Assembly: GCF_030499575.1 (NCBI RefSeq)
Contig: NZ_JASTLC010000001.1
Coordinates: 682,001 to 746,000 of the forward strand
Direction: 5' to 3'
Length of the DNA stretch: 64,000 nt
Source: Streptomyces sp. DG2A-72
GTDB lineage: Bacteria; Actinomycetota; Actinomycetes; Streptomycetales; Streptomycetaceae
The notes under the pieces: model-generated
The model's input: the letters and a program-made list of their open reading frames with translations, nothing else
What the model was told of the DNA's origin: nothing
Database searches by the model: none
Shown here: piece after piece, positions 32,805 to 41,773 of the stretch
How the letters are laid out: every line of letters starts with the position of its first letter
Position numbering within the stretch: the stretch's first letter is position 1
Program-made: the position numbers and the translations under genes

Positions 32805-33338
32805 ATGCGCAACAGATCGCTACTCCTCCGCTCCGGCCTGACCGTGGCAGCCGCCGCCGCGCTTCCGCTTCCGCTGGCCGCGGGTTCGGCCGCCGTCTCT
32901 GGGATCTCCGTGAGCACCAGCGGGTCCACGGTCTCCGTCACGACCAGCGCGTGCACCCAGATCAACGGCAGCTGGGGCACCGCATCGCTCCTCAACAGCA
33001 GCCAGGCGAACTTCGCCCAGGGACGGCAGGCGGCGCTGTCCGGGACGAACACTCAGCAGAGCGCCGCCTGGTCCAGCGTGAGTCCCGGCACCTACACCGT
33101 CATCGTCATGTGCTCGAACAACAACACCGCGGGCACCCAGTCCGTCATCGTCTCGGCGGCCTCGACACCCACGGTCTCCGCCACGGCCTCGCCGTCCCGC
33201 GGAGTCATGGGCGGCATGGGCGGCGGGACCACGGACTACGGCACCCTCACGCTGGTAGCGGGCGGTGCACTGGTGGGCACCGGAATCGCCACCACCGTCT
33301 GGTACCTGCGCCGCCGCTCGCGTCCCTCCCGGCTCTGA
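32805..33338 (+). CDS. Small secreted, membrane-anchored surface protein
   Basis: 177 residues from the ATG at 32805 (GGAGGG upstream). A signal peptide (LTVAAAAALPLPLAAGSAA) is followed by a Ser/Thr/Asn-rich domain of about 90 residues with two cysteines (SACTQ and VIVMCSN), then a Gly/Thr linker, a hydrophobic segment (LTLVAGGALVGTGIATTVWY) and a basic RRRSRPSR tail. No sortase LAxTG motif is present, so it is held by the membrane helix. Function unknown. Confidence 0.75.
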   Translation: MRNRSLLLRSGLTVAAAAALPLPLAAGSAAVSGISVSTSGSTVSVTTSACTQINGSWGTASLLNSSQANFAQGRQAALSGTNTQQSAAWSSVSPGTYTVIVMCSNNNTAGTQSVIVSAASTPTVSATASPSRGVMGGMGGGTTDYGTLTLVAGGALVGTGIATTVWYLRRRSRPSRL

Positions 33339-33427
33339 CGGCGGACGCCGCGGGCCGCCTCACCGGCCGGTGCCGGGGAGACGGCCCGTCGGCATGCGGA
33401 CGTACGACCGTCCTGAGCCGGGTCCGG

Positions 33428-33799
33428 TTAGCGGTTCTCCAGCCGCAGATGAAGCTCCCTCTCCTGGTCGCCGGACGCACCGGCGGCCTCGTGCACGGAG
33501 AACAGGGAGTCCAGGGTGACGCGGAACCGGTCGACCGCCCAGTAGCCGCCCTGCACATCGGCCTCGACGGACGACTGCAGCCGGGCAGGGCGGGCGCCCT
33601 CGTGGGCGTCGGCGACGTCGAAGGTGCCGAGCCATACGGTCGGGCGGGTGTCCGAGGCCTCCTCCGGTATGTCATCGGCGCACCGGTCGGACGCGAAGCA
33701 CGCGCACAGTGTGTCGAACACGACGCGGGCGTCGTCCTTGGAGCATCCGCTGATCTCCACCGAGACGTGTTCCGGGTGCGATCGCTCGCCGATCATCAT
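33428..33799 (-). CDS. Hypothetical conserved small protein
   Basis: 123 residues from the ATG at 33799, preceded by AGGAG five bases away. A two-part beta-alpha protein: VSVEISGCSKDDARVVFDTLCACF, an acidic middle, and YWAVDRFRVTLDSLFSVHEA near the end. No signal peptide or known motif. High third-position GC supports coding. I do not recognise the family. Confidence 0.65.
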   Translation of the reverse strand: MMIGERSHPEHVSVEISGCSKDDARVVFDTLCACFASDRCADDIPEEASDTRPTVWLGTFDVADAHEGARPARLQSSVEADVQGGYWAVDRFRVTLDSLFSVHEAAGASGDQERELHLRLENR

Positions 33800-33901
33800 G
33801 ACCGCTCCTCTCGTGGCCGCGCTGCGGTGGCGCGGGCCCCGAGTGTCCGCGCCCACCTTCAGCAAACCACCATCTCGCCGCAGCGCACCACGGGCGGGCC
33901 G

Positions 33902-34777
33902 TCAGCTCCGCGTGAACCGGTACGTCTTGCTGTCTGTCAGCACGCAGAAGCCCGGGGAGAGGACGATCACGCGCAGGGTGCCCGTACGGCGGTCGTAGTC
34001 GATGCCCTCCGTCTCGAACGTGCCCGAGCAGGAGCTGCGCAGCGGCAGCCGGCGCAGTGCCGTGACATGACCGGAGACGTCCGCCGACCCGCCCGGTGCG
34101 GCGGAGAGGTCGATCTGGAGCAGCGGCTTGGTGATGCCGAAGAGCGTGCCCGCGGGGTCGTCGGAGGAGCACAGCAGGGTTGTCGGGCCGGAGAAGTCGC
34201 AGCCCTGCACGTCGCGTACCGCGTGGTCGAGGTTGACGGTGGAGGCCTGCGGGAGGTTCGCCGACGGCGTGGTACTGGAGTTGACGCCCGGGGTCGGGAA
34301 GACCAGCAGCCGGGTCATCGTGCCCCACTCGCCCGCCAGCATCCACTGGCCGTCGGGGGAGATCGCGACCCAGGAGTTGTTGAGCGCCTCTCCGGGGCTG
34401 AGGGCGTGGACGTACTCCGCCCGGCTCCCGTCCGGCTTCTGCACCCGGAACATCTTCGAACTGCCCGAGTCCCGCTGGTACGGCTCGATGTAGTGCCCGT
34501 CGTACGAGGCGTCCGGGTCGCCGACGTGGTTCCAGCCACGGCTGGACACATCGGCGGGGATGGTGCCGATGCCGGTGTAGCGGTTGGGGCTGTTCGCCGG
34601 CACCTCGACCGAGGTCAGGCCCTGGCTCTCGGTCAGCGGATCGGCGCGGTCGGACCCCACCTCGGTCCAGGTGTCCGCGGCGGAGGCGGGCGGGGCGGCG
34701 GACAGGACGACGGCTGCGGCGAGGGCGACGACACCGGTCAGGGCGGCGTGACAACGTTGCCAAGCAGGCAGGCGCAT
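33902..34777 (-). CDS. Secreted protein, probable beta-propeller-like
   Basis: 291 residues from the ATG at 34777 (GAGGAG upstream). A signal peptide (LTGVVALAAAVVLSAAPPASA) precedes a domain with repeated strand pairs such as GWNHVGDPDASYDGHYIEPY, WVAISPDGQWMLAGEWGTMT and LLQIDLSAAPGG, the texture of a beta-propeller. Cysteines in QGCDFSGPTTLLCSS and LRSSCSGTF and GFCVL are probably disulfide-bonded. No enzyme motif seen. Exported; function unknown. Confidence 0.7.
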   Translation of the reverse strand: MRLPAWQRCHAALTGVVALAAAVVLSAAPPASAADTWTEVGSDRADPLTESQGLTSVEVPANSPNRYTGIGTIPADVSSRGWNHVGDPDASYDGHYIEPYQRDSGSSKMFRVQKPDGSRAEYVHALSPGEALNNSWVAISPDGQWMLAGEWGTMTRLLVFPTPGVNSSTTPSANLPQASTVNLDHAVRDVQGCDFSGPTTLLCSSDDPAGTLFGITKPLLQIDLSAAPGGSADVSGHVTALRRLPLRSSCSGTFETEGIDYDRRTGTLRVIVLSPGFCVLTDSKTYRFTRS

Positions 34778-35077
34778 GGGAACGGCTCCTCGGTGGGGGG
34801 TCGGGGCGGCGCTCGGCGGACAGTGTGGCGTGCGCCCGGTCGTCATGTACAGACCAATGAAGGGAACAGGAGTTGTCCGTTCGACGACGAATCGCCCAGT
34901 GCGGGCGGATCACTTCCTGACGACTCCGATCACTTCCTGTCGACTTCACCGGACGGCCACCGCCGTGTTGAGGGATGGTGGAGGAGGGCGACCGTGGCAT
35001 CACAGAAGCGGTTGAACGCGGTAGAACAAGGGGAGTCGGCACGGGGGGACGACGTGCCGTGACACAGAACGAAGGCG
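34778..35077. promoter_or_regulatory. Divergent gap with a 20-base-phased direct repeat
   Basis: 300 bases between the secreted protein and the SpoIIE phosphatase. At 34908 and again at 34928 the sequence reads GATCACTTCCTG followed by A or T and CGACT. The two copies are spaced by exactly two DNA turns, which suggests a tandem binding site about 150 bases upstream of the phosphatase start. Confidence 0.45.
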
Positions 35078-37153
35078 GTGCGTGCGATGGGTGCAGCCGG
35101 GCCTGCAGTGGCCGAGGGCGGCGGGCCGGTGCGGCCGAGCGGGCTGCTCGACGTGCTGGGCGTGGCCTCCGTGCTGCTCGATGCCCAGGGGCGCATCGTG
35201 CTGTGGAGCCCGCAGGCCGAGGAGTTGTTCGGGTACTCCGCCCAGGAGGCCCTCGGGGAGTACGCGTCCCGCCTGATGGTGCACGAGCAGCACGCCGAGC
35301 TGGCCATCAAGCTGTTCGCCGACGTCATGGAGACCGGTGAGGGCTGGGCGGGAGCCTTTCCGGTACGGCACAAGGACGGCGGCACCCGGCTCGTGGAGTT
35401 CCGCAATCAGCGGCTCCTCGACGACCGGGGCGACTTCTTCGCGCTCGGGCTCGCCGCCGACCAGAAGACCGTGCGCGGGCTGGAGCGGGATGTGGCGCTG
35501 TCGACGCGGATCGTCGCGCAGTCACCCATCGGACTGGCCGTCCTGGACACGGACTTGAAGTACGTCTCGGTCAACCCGGCGCTGGAGCGGATCAACGGCA
35601 TGCGGGCCGAGGAGCACCTCGGCCGTACGGTCCAGGAGATGCTGCCGCGGGTGGACGCCGCGGCGGTGGAGCAAGCCGCCCGCCAGGTCCTGGAGACCGG
35701 GATGCCGATCGTCGACCAGCCCACCTTCGGCCGGACCCCGGCGGACCTCGAGGAGGACCACGCCTGGTCGGTCTCGATGTACCGGCTGGAGGACGCCCTG
35801 GGGAACGTGCTGGGGGTGGCCGTGTCGGTCGTGGACATCACCGAGCAGTACCGGGCGGGCGTCGAGGCCGAGGCCGCGCGCCGAAGGCTGGCGCTCATCG
35901 CCGACGCCTCCGCGCGGATCGGGACCACGCTGGACCTGGACCGCACCGCCCGCGAGCTGGCCGACGTCGCCGTGCCGGAACTCGCCGACGTCGCCGCCGT
36001 GGACCTGCTCGAAGCCGTGATGGAAGGCAGACGCAGCAGCCTGGGCCCCAGCGAGGCGGCGGTGATCCGCGCCCTGGCCGTCCGGGCGGAGCACGACACC
36101 GAGGCGCTCGGCGCGGCCGACCCGCCCGGGCAGGTCGCGCGGTACGGTCCGGACCGCCTGGTCACCGAGTGCGTACGCACCGGCCGGCCGGTCATGGTGG
36201 CGCAGGTCAAGGACGAGGACCTGTCGCGCATCGCCCGCTCACCCGACGCCGCGGAACTGCTGGCCAGGGCAGGCGTGCACTCCTATCTGGCCGTTCCGCT
36301 GATCGCACGCGGCGAGGTGCTCGGCGCCCTCGACCTCACACGCACCCGTAATCCGCAGCCGTTCAGCGAGGACGACCTGCTGCTCGCCCGCGAACTGGCG
36401 GCCCGCGCGGCCGTGCAGATCGACAACGCGCGCTGGTACCAGAGTGCCCGGGACACCGCCCTGACCCTGCAGCGCAGCCTGCTGCCCAGTCATCCGCGGG
36501 TGACGGGCGGACTCGAGGTCGCCTCCCGCTATCAGCCCGCGGGTGCCACCAGCGAGGTCGGCGGCGACTGGTTCGACGTCATCCCGCTGGACGGCGGCAA
36601 GACGGCGCTGGTCGTCGGTGATGTGATGGGCAGCGGCATCACGGCCGCCGCGACGATGGGCCGGCTGCGCACCGCGACGAACACGCTGGCCTCCCTCGAC
36701 CTCGACCCGTCGGTGCTGCTGGAGCATCTCGACCGGATCACCCAGGGCCTGGACCACTCCATCGCGACCTGCCAGTACGCCATCCACGACCCGCATCTGC
36801 GGCAGTGCCGGATCGCCAACGCCGGCCATCTGCCGCCGGTCCGCCTCTGCGCGGGCCGCGCACCGGAGCTGCTCGAACTCCCCACCGGGGCACCGCTCGG
36901 CGTGGGCGGTGTCGCCTTCTCCACGACGACCGTCGACCTCGAACCCGGCGACCGTCTGGTGTTCTACACCGACGGTCTGGTCGAGACCCGCCAACACCCG
37001 CTCGACGAACGGCTGGACGCGCTGCTGGATCTGCTCGACGGCCCCGACCGCCCGCTGGAGGAGCTGTGCGACCTCCTCCTGCGCACACTGCACCAGCCGG
37101 ACAACTCCGACGACGTGGCCCTCCTCATCGCTCGTGCGCAGAAGCCGGCGTAG
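35078..37153 (+). CDS. PAS-PAS-GAF SpoIIE-type PP2C phosphatase
   Basis: 691 residues from the GTG at 35078; the ATG at 35087 is an alternative. Two PAS domains (about 20-130 and 145-265), a GAF domain (about 275-455) and a C-terminal SpoIIE phosphatase (about 470-688) with VGGDWFDVIPL, GDVMGSGITAAATMGRLR, ANAGHLPP and FYTDGLVE, the metal-binding aspartates of the PP2C fold. Soluble. Such proteins dephosphorylate anti-sigma antagonists in partner-switching pathways, with PAS/GAF as sensors. No anti-sigma or STAS gene lies next to it, so its partner is elsewhere. Confidence 0.93.
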   Translation: MRAMGAAGPAVAEGGGPVRPSGLLDVLGVASVLLDAQGRIVLWSPQAEELFGYSAQEALGEYASRLMVHEQHAELAIKLFADVMETGEGWAGAFPVRHKDGGTRLVEFRNQRLLDDRGDFFALGLAADQKTVRGLERDVALSTRIVAQSPIGLAVLDTDLKYVSVNPALERINGMRAEEHLGRTVQEMLPRVDAAAVEQAARQVLETGMPIVDQPTFGRTPADLEEDHAWSVSMYRLEDALGNVLGVAVSVVDITEQYRAGVEAEAARRRLALIADASARIGTTLDLDRTARELADVAVPELADVAAVDLLEAVMEGRRSSLGPSEAAVIRALAVRAEHDTEALGAADPPGQVARYGPDRLVTECVRTGRPVMVAQVKDEDLSRIARSPDAAELLARAGVHSYLAVPLIARGEVLGALDLTRTRNPQPFSEDDLLLARELAARAAVQIDNARWYQSARDTALTLQRSLLPSHPRVTGGLEVASRYQPAGATSEVGGDWFDVIPLDGGKTALVVGDVMGSGITAAATMGRLRTATNTLASLDLDPSVLLEHLDRITQGLDHSIATCQYAIHDPHLRQCRIANAGHLPPVRLCAGRAPELLELPTGAPLGVGGVAFSTTTVDLEPGDRLVFYTDGLVETRQHPLDERLDALLDLLDGPDRPLEELCDLLLRTLHQPDNSDDVALLIARAQKPA

Positions 37154-37298
37154 CCGCACGGGACGGCCGGGACAGATGGTCCGTATTCACAGGAACTGAT
37201 TACCTGCGTCTTACCGGCCGCATTCCACAATCACAGCAAGGCATGGCAGACGGATATGGCATACGGATGCCGGGTGCCCTCTGTGAGGGGAGCGAGCC

Positions 37299-38078
37299 GT
37301 GACGCAGAATCCGGACCAGGAACCCACCGCCGGCGGCGGCGAGCCGCCCGAGCGGCCCACCGAGCCGCCGACGGTTCCCGAGCAGCGCGGACCGGACCGG
37401 GAAGTGCTCATGGGGCCGGGCGGCCCCGAGCCGGAGCGGACACCGCCGGGAGCGGCCCTGCGTGCGCGGTGGCAGCGCCGGTCCGCGCGAGCCCGCGCCG
37501 TGACCGCCGCGGCGACGGTCGTCGTCCTGGCCCTCGGCGGCACGGTCGCCTACGCCGCCACCTCCTCGGGTTCCAGCGAAGGCGCCACGCCCGCCGCCAC
37601 CGGAACCGCCTCGGAGTCCTCCTCCCCCGACGACCGCCGCCCATGGCGCGGACCCGGCATGTGGTTCGGCCTCGGCGGCGAGGCCGCGCACGGCGAGGCG
37701 ACCGTCAAGGAGCGCGACACCGGCGACTGGGTCGTCCGCATCTGGCAGTGGGGCACCATCGAGAACGTGGACGGCGACCAGGTCACGGTCAAGAGCGAGG
37801 ACGGGGCCGAGTGGACCTGGACGGTCGACGAGGACACCACTGTCTGGCACGACGGCTCGTCCGACTCGGGGGCCGGTGAGCTGAAGGAAGGCGAGTCGGC
37901 GTACCTGGCCGGTACCCGTTCCGGCGACGACACCCGCACCGCCGCCCGTGTCATCTCCGGCAGTTGGGATGACAAGGACGACGAGGAGGGTTGGGGGCCG
38001 GGCAACTGGCACTTCAAGTTCCCCGGCCACCCTGACGGGAAGGACCCCGAGCCCTCGAAGAGCGGCGCCACGACCTGA
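37299..38078 (+). CDS. Single-pass membrane protein with DUF5666-like extracytoplasmic domain
   Basis: 259 residues from the GTG at 37299 (GAGGGG upstream). A Pro-rich cytoplasmic N-terminus (1-60), one membrane helix (TAAATVVVLALGGTVAYAA), a Ser/Thr linker, then a beta-rich domain with GTIENVDGDQVTVKSEDGAE and WTVDEDTTVWHDG, the texture of the OB-like DUF5666 domain. The tail is acidic. Function unknown; probably cell-envelope related. Confidence 0.75.
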   Translation: MTQNPDQEPTAGGGEPPERPTEPPTVPEQRGPDREVLMGPGGPEPERTPPGAALRARWQRRSARARAVTAAATVVVLALGGTVAYAATSSGSSEGATPAATGTASESSSPDDRRPWRGPGMWFGLGGEAAHGEATVKERDTGDWVVRIWQWGTIENVDGDQVTVKSEDGAEWTWTVDEDTTVWHDGSSDSGAGELKEGESAYLAGTRSGDDTRTAARVISGSWDDKDDEEGWGPGNWHFKFPGHPDGKDPEPSKSGATT

Positions 38079-38085
38079 CCCCGCG

Positions 38086-38871
38086 TCAGAGCGTGCCGAT
38101 CACGACATTCGCGTACAACTCCTCCGACACGGCCAGACGGGCCGTCAGACCGCCGTCGGCGAAGGCGGCGACGGCTGCCGGTGCCTGGGCCTGGCTCGTC
38201 TCGACCAGCAGACAGCCGCCCGGCGCGAGCCATCGGGGCGCATCGGCGGCGACGCGGCGCAGGACGTCCAGTCCGTCCGCGCCGCCGTCCAGCGCGACCA
38301 GCGGCTCGTGGTCGCGGGCCTCCGCGGGCAGCAGGCCGACCTCGCCGGTGGGGACGTACGGCACATTGGCCGCGAGGATGTCGACGCGGCCCCGCAGCTC
38401 ACCTGGCAGCGCCTCGAACAGGTCGCCCGCGTGCACGAGTCCGCCGAGGGGGGCGATGTTGCGGCGGGCGCAGCGCACGGCCGCCGGGTCGATGTCGGCG
38501 GCGTACAGGTCGACTTGCCCGAGCGCGGCGGCGAGGGCAGCGCCGACCGCGCCGGAACCGCAGCACAGGTCGACGACGACGGAGGCGGCCGGCGCCTGGG
38601 CCAGGGCCTGTTCGACGAGGAATTCGGTACGGCGGCGAGGCACGAAGACGCCGGGTTCGACCGTGATCCGCAGTCCGCGGAACTCCGCCCAGCCTAGGAC
38701 GAGTTCAAGAGGCAGGCCGTCCGCGCGACGGCGCACCATGGCGGCCAGTTCGTCGGTGTCGTGGGCCGCGCCCAGGATCAACTGGGCCTCGTCCTCGGCG
38801 AAGACACAGCCCGCGGCGCGCAGGGCGGCGACGACGGCGTCGTACGAGGACAGGGAGGAAAGAGGTGGCAT
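38086..38871 (-). CDS. PrmC/HemK-like N5-glutamine methyltransferase
   Basis: 261 residues. SAM-binding VVDLCCGSGAVGAAL and ADIDPAAV, then the substrate-side LAANVPYVPTGE where family members have NPPY. The Asn is kept and one Pro is replaced. N-terminal helical domain short, as in PrmC paralogues annotated as putative protein N5-glutamine methyltransferases. It is probably not the main prmC, which normally sits next to prfA; that gene is not here. Confidence 0.8.
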   Translation of the reverse strand: MPPLSSLSSYDAVVAALRAAGCVFAEDEAQLILGAAHDTDELAAMVRRRADGLPLELVLGWAEFRGLRITVEPGVFVPRRRTEFLVEQALAQAPAASVVVDLCCGSGAVGAALAAALGQVDLYAADIDPAAVRCARRNIAPLGGLVHAGDLFEALPGELRGRVDILAANVPYVPTGEVGLLPAEARDHEPLVALDGGADGLDVLRRVAADAPRWLAPGGCLLVETSQAQAPAAVAAFADGGLTARLAVSEELYANVVIGTL

Positions 38872-39083
38872 GAAAGCCGAGAGCCTTTCGGGAGCCGAAG
38901 GGCGCTCTCGCGGTCACCTAGCGTCGGCGATCCGCGCCGGTTCGAGGGGCGAGCACCCGAGCTGACACAGCGGTAATGGGTCTCACCTCCTCGGGCTGTC
39001 ACGGCCGGGACACTCCGCGGCCGGACGGCAACATTACCCGGATCCGGCGAGCAGTTGTCACCCTGCTGCTGAAATGCCGCTAA

Positions 39084-39098
39084 GTTGTACTATGCAAC
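39084..39098. promoter_or_regulatory. Putative MarR operator
   Basis: GTTGTACTATGCAAC: six-base arms around three bases with one mismatched pair, 22 bases upstream of the MarR gene start. Position and length fit an autoregulatory MarR site. Confidence 0.55.
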
Positions 39099-39119
39099 CA
39101 GCACGGCGAGGGAGGTTCC

Positions 39120-39608
39120 GTGAACGCAGCCGACGCGACCGATGAGCCGGTTGGCCGCGCCGGCGGGCCCGGTGCGGACACGGCCGTGGAGACCATCCAG
39201 CGCGAGATGACCGCCTTCGCCCGCCGCGCACGGGCCTCGGCGGGCCGTATGCACCCCGAGTTGTCGCTGGTGTCGTACACGCTGCTGCGGCACCTGGAGG
39301 AGAGCGGCGGCTGCCGCGCCACCGACCTGGCCGCGCACTACGCCCTCGACAAGTCCACCGTCAGCCGCCAGGTCGCCGCGCTCGAGCGGACCGAGCTCAT
39401 CGAGCGGCGCCTCGCCCCGGAGGACCACCGCGTGCAGGTACTGCACCTGACGGCCGCCGGCCGGAACATCCTCTCCCAGGTCACCGAGAGTCGGCGGGCA
39501 GCGTTCCGGGAACGGCTCGCGCACTGGCCGGCGGACGATCTGGAGCGGTTCGCTGCGTATCTCGTGCGGTACAACGGGTGGTCCGGGGCGAGTACCGAGG
39601 ACCGCTGA
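39120..39608 (+). CDS. MarR family transcriptional regulator
   Basis: 162 residues from the GTG at 39120, GGAGG upstream. Winged helix with the recognition region ATDLAAHYALDKSTVSRQVAAL and the wing RRLAPEDHRVQVLHLTAAG. It stands in front of, and probably controls, the YedY-like oxidoreductase and its reductase, from which it is separated by 133 bases. The inducing ligand is unknown. Confidence 0.9.
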   Translation: MNAADATDEPVGRAGGPGADTAVETIQREMTAFARRARASAGRMHPELSLVSYTLLRHLEESGGCRATDLAAHYALDKSTVSRQVAALERTELIERRLAPEDHRVQVLHLTAAGRNILSQVTESRRAAFRERLAHWPADDLERFAAYLVRYNGWSGASTEDR

Positions 39609-39741
39609 GGCCAAGTCGGCGAAGACGGGGCCCGCCCCCGGGAGAGGCCAGGTCCGCAGGCCACGTACGGTTGACCGCGTAAGCACCCATCACGTCCGAT
39701 CCACGGGCCGTCACGCGCGGCGGCCTGGAGGCAGCACCCGC

Positions 39742-40347
39742 ATGAATGTCACCCGAGGCTTCACCGGACGCCCGCGCGTCGACGACCCGGGACTCCCGCC
39801 CGGCCAGTACGACGCGGGCGACGACTGGCCCGTCCTGTCCGCGGAGGTCACTCCCGAACTGGCGCCCGCCGACTGGACCTTCCGTGTCGACGGCCTGGTC
39901 GAGGAGCCCCGCACCTGGAACTGGGCGCAGGCTCACGAACTGCCGTCCTCGGCGTACGAGGGTGACATCCACTGCGTGACGAGCTGGTCGAAGTTCGGCG
40001 TGCGCTTCGGCGGCGTCTCGCTGGACGCCTTCCTCAATACGGTGCGCCCACATGTGGCCGCCACACATGCCGTCGCCTACTCGCACACCGGATACACCAC
40101 GAACCTGCCGCTCGCGGACCTGACCGGCGGGCGGGCCTGGATCGCCTGGGAGTACGACGGTCGGCCCCTCGCGCCCGAGCACGGTGGTCCGGCGCGCCTG
40201 CTGGTGCCGCATCTGTACTTCTGGAAGAGCGCCAAGTGGATCGCGGGCATCCGGCTCTTCGACCACGACGAGCCGGGCTTCTGGGAGCAGAACGGCTACC
40301 ACGCCCGCGGCAACCCCTGGGAGGAGCAGCGGTACTCCGGTGACTGA
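39742..40347 (+). CDS. Sulfite-oxidase-like molybdopterin oxidoreductase
   Basis: 201 residues. The sulfite-oxidase/YedY fold is recognised by DGLVEEPRTWNWAQ, the molybdenum-ligand cysteine in DIHCVTSWSKFGV, GYTTNLPLADL and LYFWKSAKWI. No Tat signal is present, unlike MsrP/YedY, so it is cytoplasmic. The next gene overlaps it by 8 bases and is an FAD/NAD reductase, so the pair likely forms an electron-transfer unit. Substrate unknown. Confidence 0.9.
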   Translation: MNVTRGFTGRPRVDDPGLPPGQYDAGDDWPVLSAEVTPELAPADWTFRVDGLVEEPRTWNWAQAHELPSSAYEGDIHCVTSWSKFGVRFGGVSLDAFLNTVRPHVAATHAVAYSHTGYTTNLPLADLTGGRAWIAWEYDGRPLAPEHGGPARLLVPHLYFWKSAKWIAGIRLFDHDEPGFWEQNGYHARGNPWEEQRYSGD

Positions 40348-41095
40348 GACCTTCACTCCCCCGACGCGCTTCGCCGTGCCCGGGCGGATCGCCGTGAGCA
40401 ACCAGGCCGCCGCCGTGTGGCAGACCGCCACGATCACCGAGATCCACCGCGAGACCCCGCACGCCGCCACCTTCCGGCTCGCCGTGCCCGACTGGCAGGG
40501 GCATCTCCCCGGCCAGCACCTGATGCTGCGGCTGACCGCCGGGGACGGCTATGCGGCCCAGCGCCACTACTCCCTCGCGTCCGCGCCCGACGACTCCGGG
40601 CACATCGAGCTGACCCTCGATCACGTCGAGGGCGGCGAGGTCTCGGGCTGGTTCCATACCGTGGCCCGGCCGGGTGACCGGCTCGAGGTGCGCGGGCCGC
40701 TCAGTGGCTTCTTCGCCTGGCCCGGCGACCGGCCCGCACTGCTGATCGGCGCGGGGTCCGGCGTCGTACCGCTGATGTCGATGGTGCGGCACCACCGGGC
40801 GCGGGGCCTGTCCGTGCCGCTGCGGCTGCTGGTGTCCGCGCGCAGTCCCGAGGAGCTGATCTACGGGCGGGAGTACGGCGCCGAGACGACGCCCGTGTTC
40901 ACGCGGAGTGCGCCACCTGGCGAACCTGTGGGTCGTATGGCGGCCGCACATGTGGCCCCGCTCCTGGCCGACCGGCCTCCCGGTGGGTGGGAGGCCTATG
41001 TGTGCGGCTCCAACGGGTTCGCCGAGCACGCCTCACGGCTGCTCGTCGCGGCAGGGCAGCCGGTCGACCGCATCCGTATCGAGCGCTTCGGCTGA
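40340..41095 (+). CDS. Ferredoxin-reductase-type FAD/NAD(P) oxidoreductase
   Basis: 251 residues from the GTG at 40340. FAD-binding RHYSLASAP and the NAD-binding LLIGAGSGVVPLMSM, ending YVCGSNGFAEHASRLLV. There is no iron-sulfur domain, so it hands electrons directly to a partner, most likely the YedY-like enzyme whose gene it overlaps. Same operon, presumably under the MarR regulator. Confidence 0.9.
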   Translation: MTETFTPPTRFAVPGRIAVSNQAAAVWQTATITEIHRETPHAATFRLAVPDWQGHLPGQHLMLRLTAGDGYAAQRHYSLASAPDDSGHIELTLDHVEGGEVSGWFHTVARPGDRLEVRGPLSGFFAWPGDRPALLIGAGSGVVPLMSMVRHHRARGLSVPLRLLVSARSPEELIYGREYGAETTPVFTRSAPPGEPVGRMAAAHVAPLLADRPPGGWEAYVCGSNGFAEHASRLLVAAGQPVDRIRIERFG

Positions 41096-41185
41096 CCGGC
41101 TTCGGTCTCCACAGCCGGCGGCCGGGTCGGCCCGCTTAGGTCACTCGATGTGGGCACTCGTACGCGTGACGGCGAGGAGGTCGAC

Positions 41186-41770
41186 ATGCGAACGCGGGTA
41201 CGCGGCTGGCGCTGGCGGCCCAGCCCGCTGCGGCGCCGGTCGGACATCGTGGAGGCGTGGACGGTGCTGGTGGTCGCCGTCCTGCTGTTCGTGGGCGCGC
41301 CGCTGGCCGGGGCGGCTGCGGCATGGTGGGCTCATGGCGAGGCAGGGGACGCGGCGGCGGCCCAGCGCGCCGACCACCGCCAGGTGCGGGCCGAGGTGGT
41401 CGGCGCCGCCTCCGGCTCCTTGCCGACGGCACAGGACGGCCGGGCGTACTCCCGCCAGGTGACCGTGCGCTGGACGGAGCCGGGTCAGGGCGAGCGTACG
41501 GCCAGGGCGTTCGTGCCGCCGGGCAGCCGTCCCGGTCAGACGGTCCACGTGTGGTTCGACTCCCGGGGCCGCAGCGTCGCCCCGCCACCGGACAGCTTCG
41601 CGGTGTGGCAGCACACACTCGCCATGGGCCTGTGCGCCACAGGCGGCGCGGTCGGCGTGGTGCTCCTCGGACATGTGGTCGTACGCCATGTGGCCATGCA
41701 CCACCGCCTGGCCGAGTGGGAACGGGAGTGGGCCCGTACGGAACCGGAGTGGACGCGTCGCTGGGCCTGA
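41186..41770 (+). CDS. Rv1733c-like membrane protein
   Basis: 194 residues from the ATG at 41186, with GGAGG five bases upstream. Basic N-terminus WRWRPSPLRRRSDIVEAW, two membrane helices (about 27-50 and 137-160) around an extracytoplasmic domain with W-T-x-x-G-Q and a tail of W-E-R-E-W type. This layout is that of the actinobacterial Rv1733c family, function unknown. A clear paralogue lies at 48358-48939. Confidence 0.8.
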   Translation: MRTRVRGWRWRPSPLRRRSDIVEAWTVLVVAVLLFVGAPLAGAAAAWWAHGEAGDAAAAQRADHRQVRAEVVGAASGSLPTAQDGRAYSRQVTVRWTEPGQGERTARAFVPPGSRPGQTVHVWFDSRGRSVAPPPDSFAVWQHTLAMGLCATGGAVGVVLLGHVVVRHVAMHHRLAEWEREWARTEPEWTRRWA

Positions 41771-41773
41771 CCG

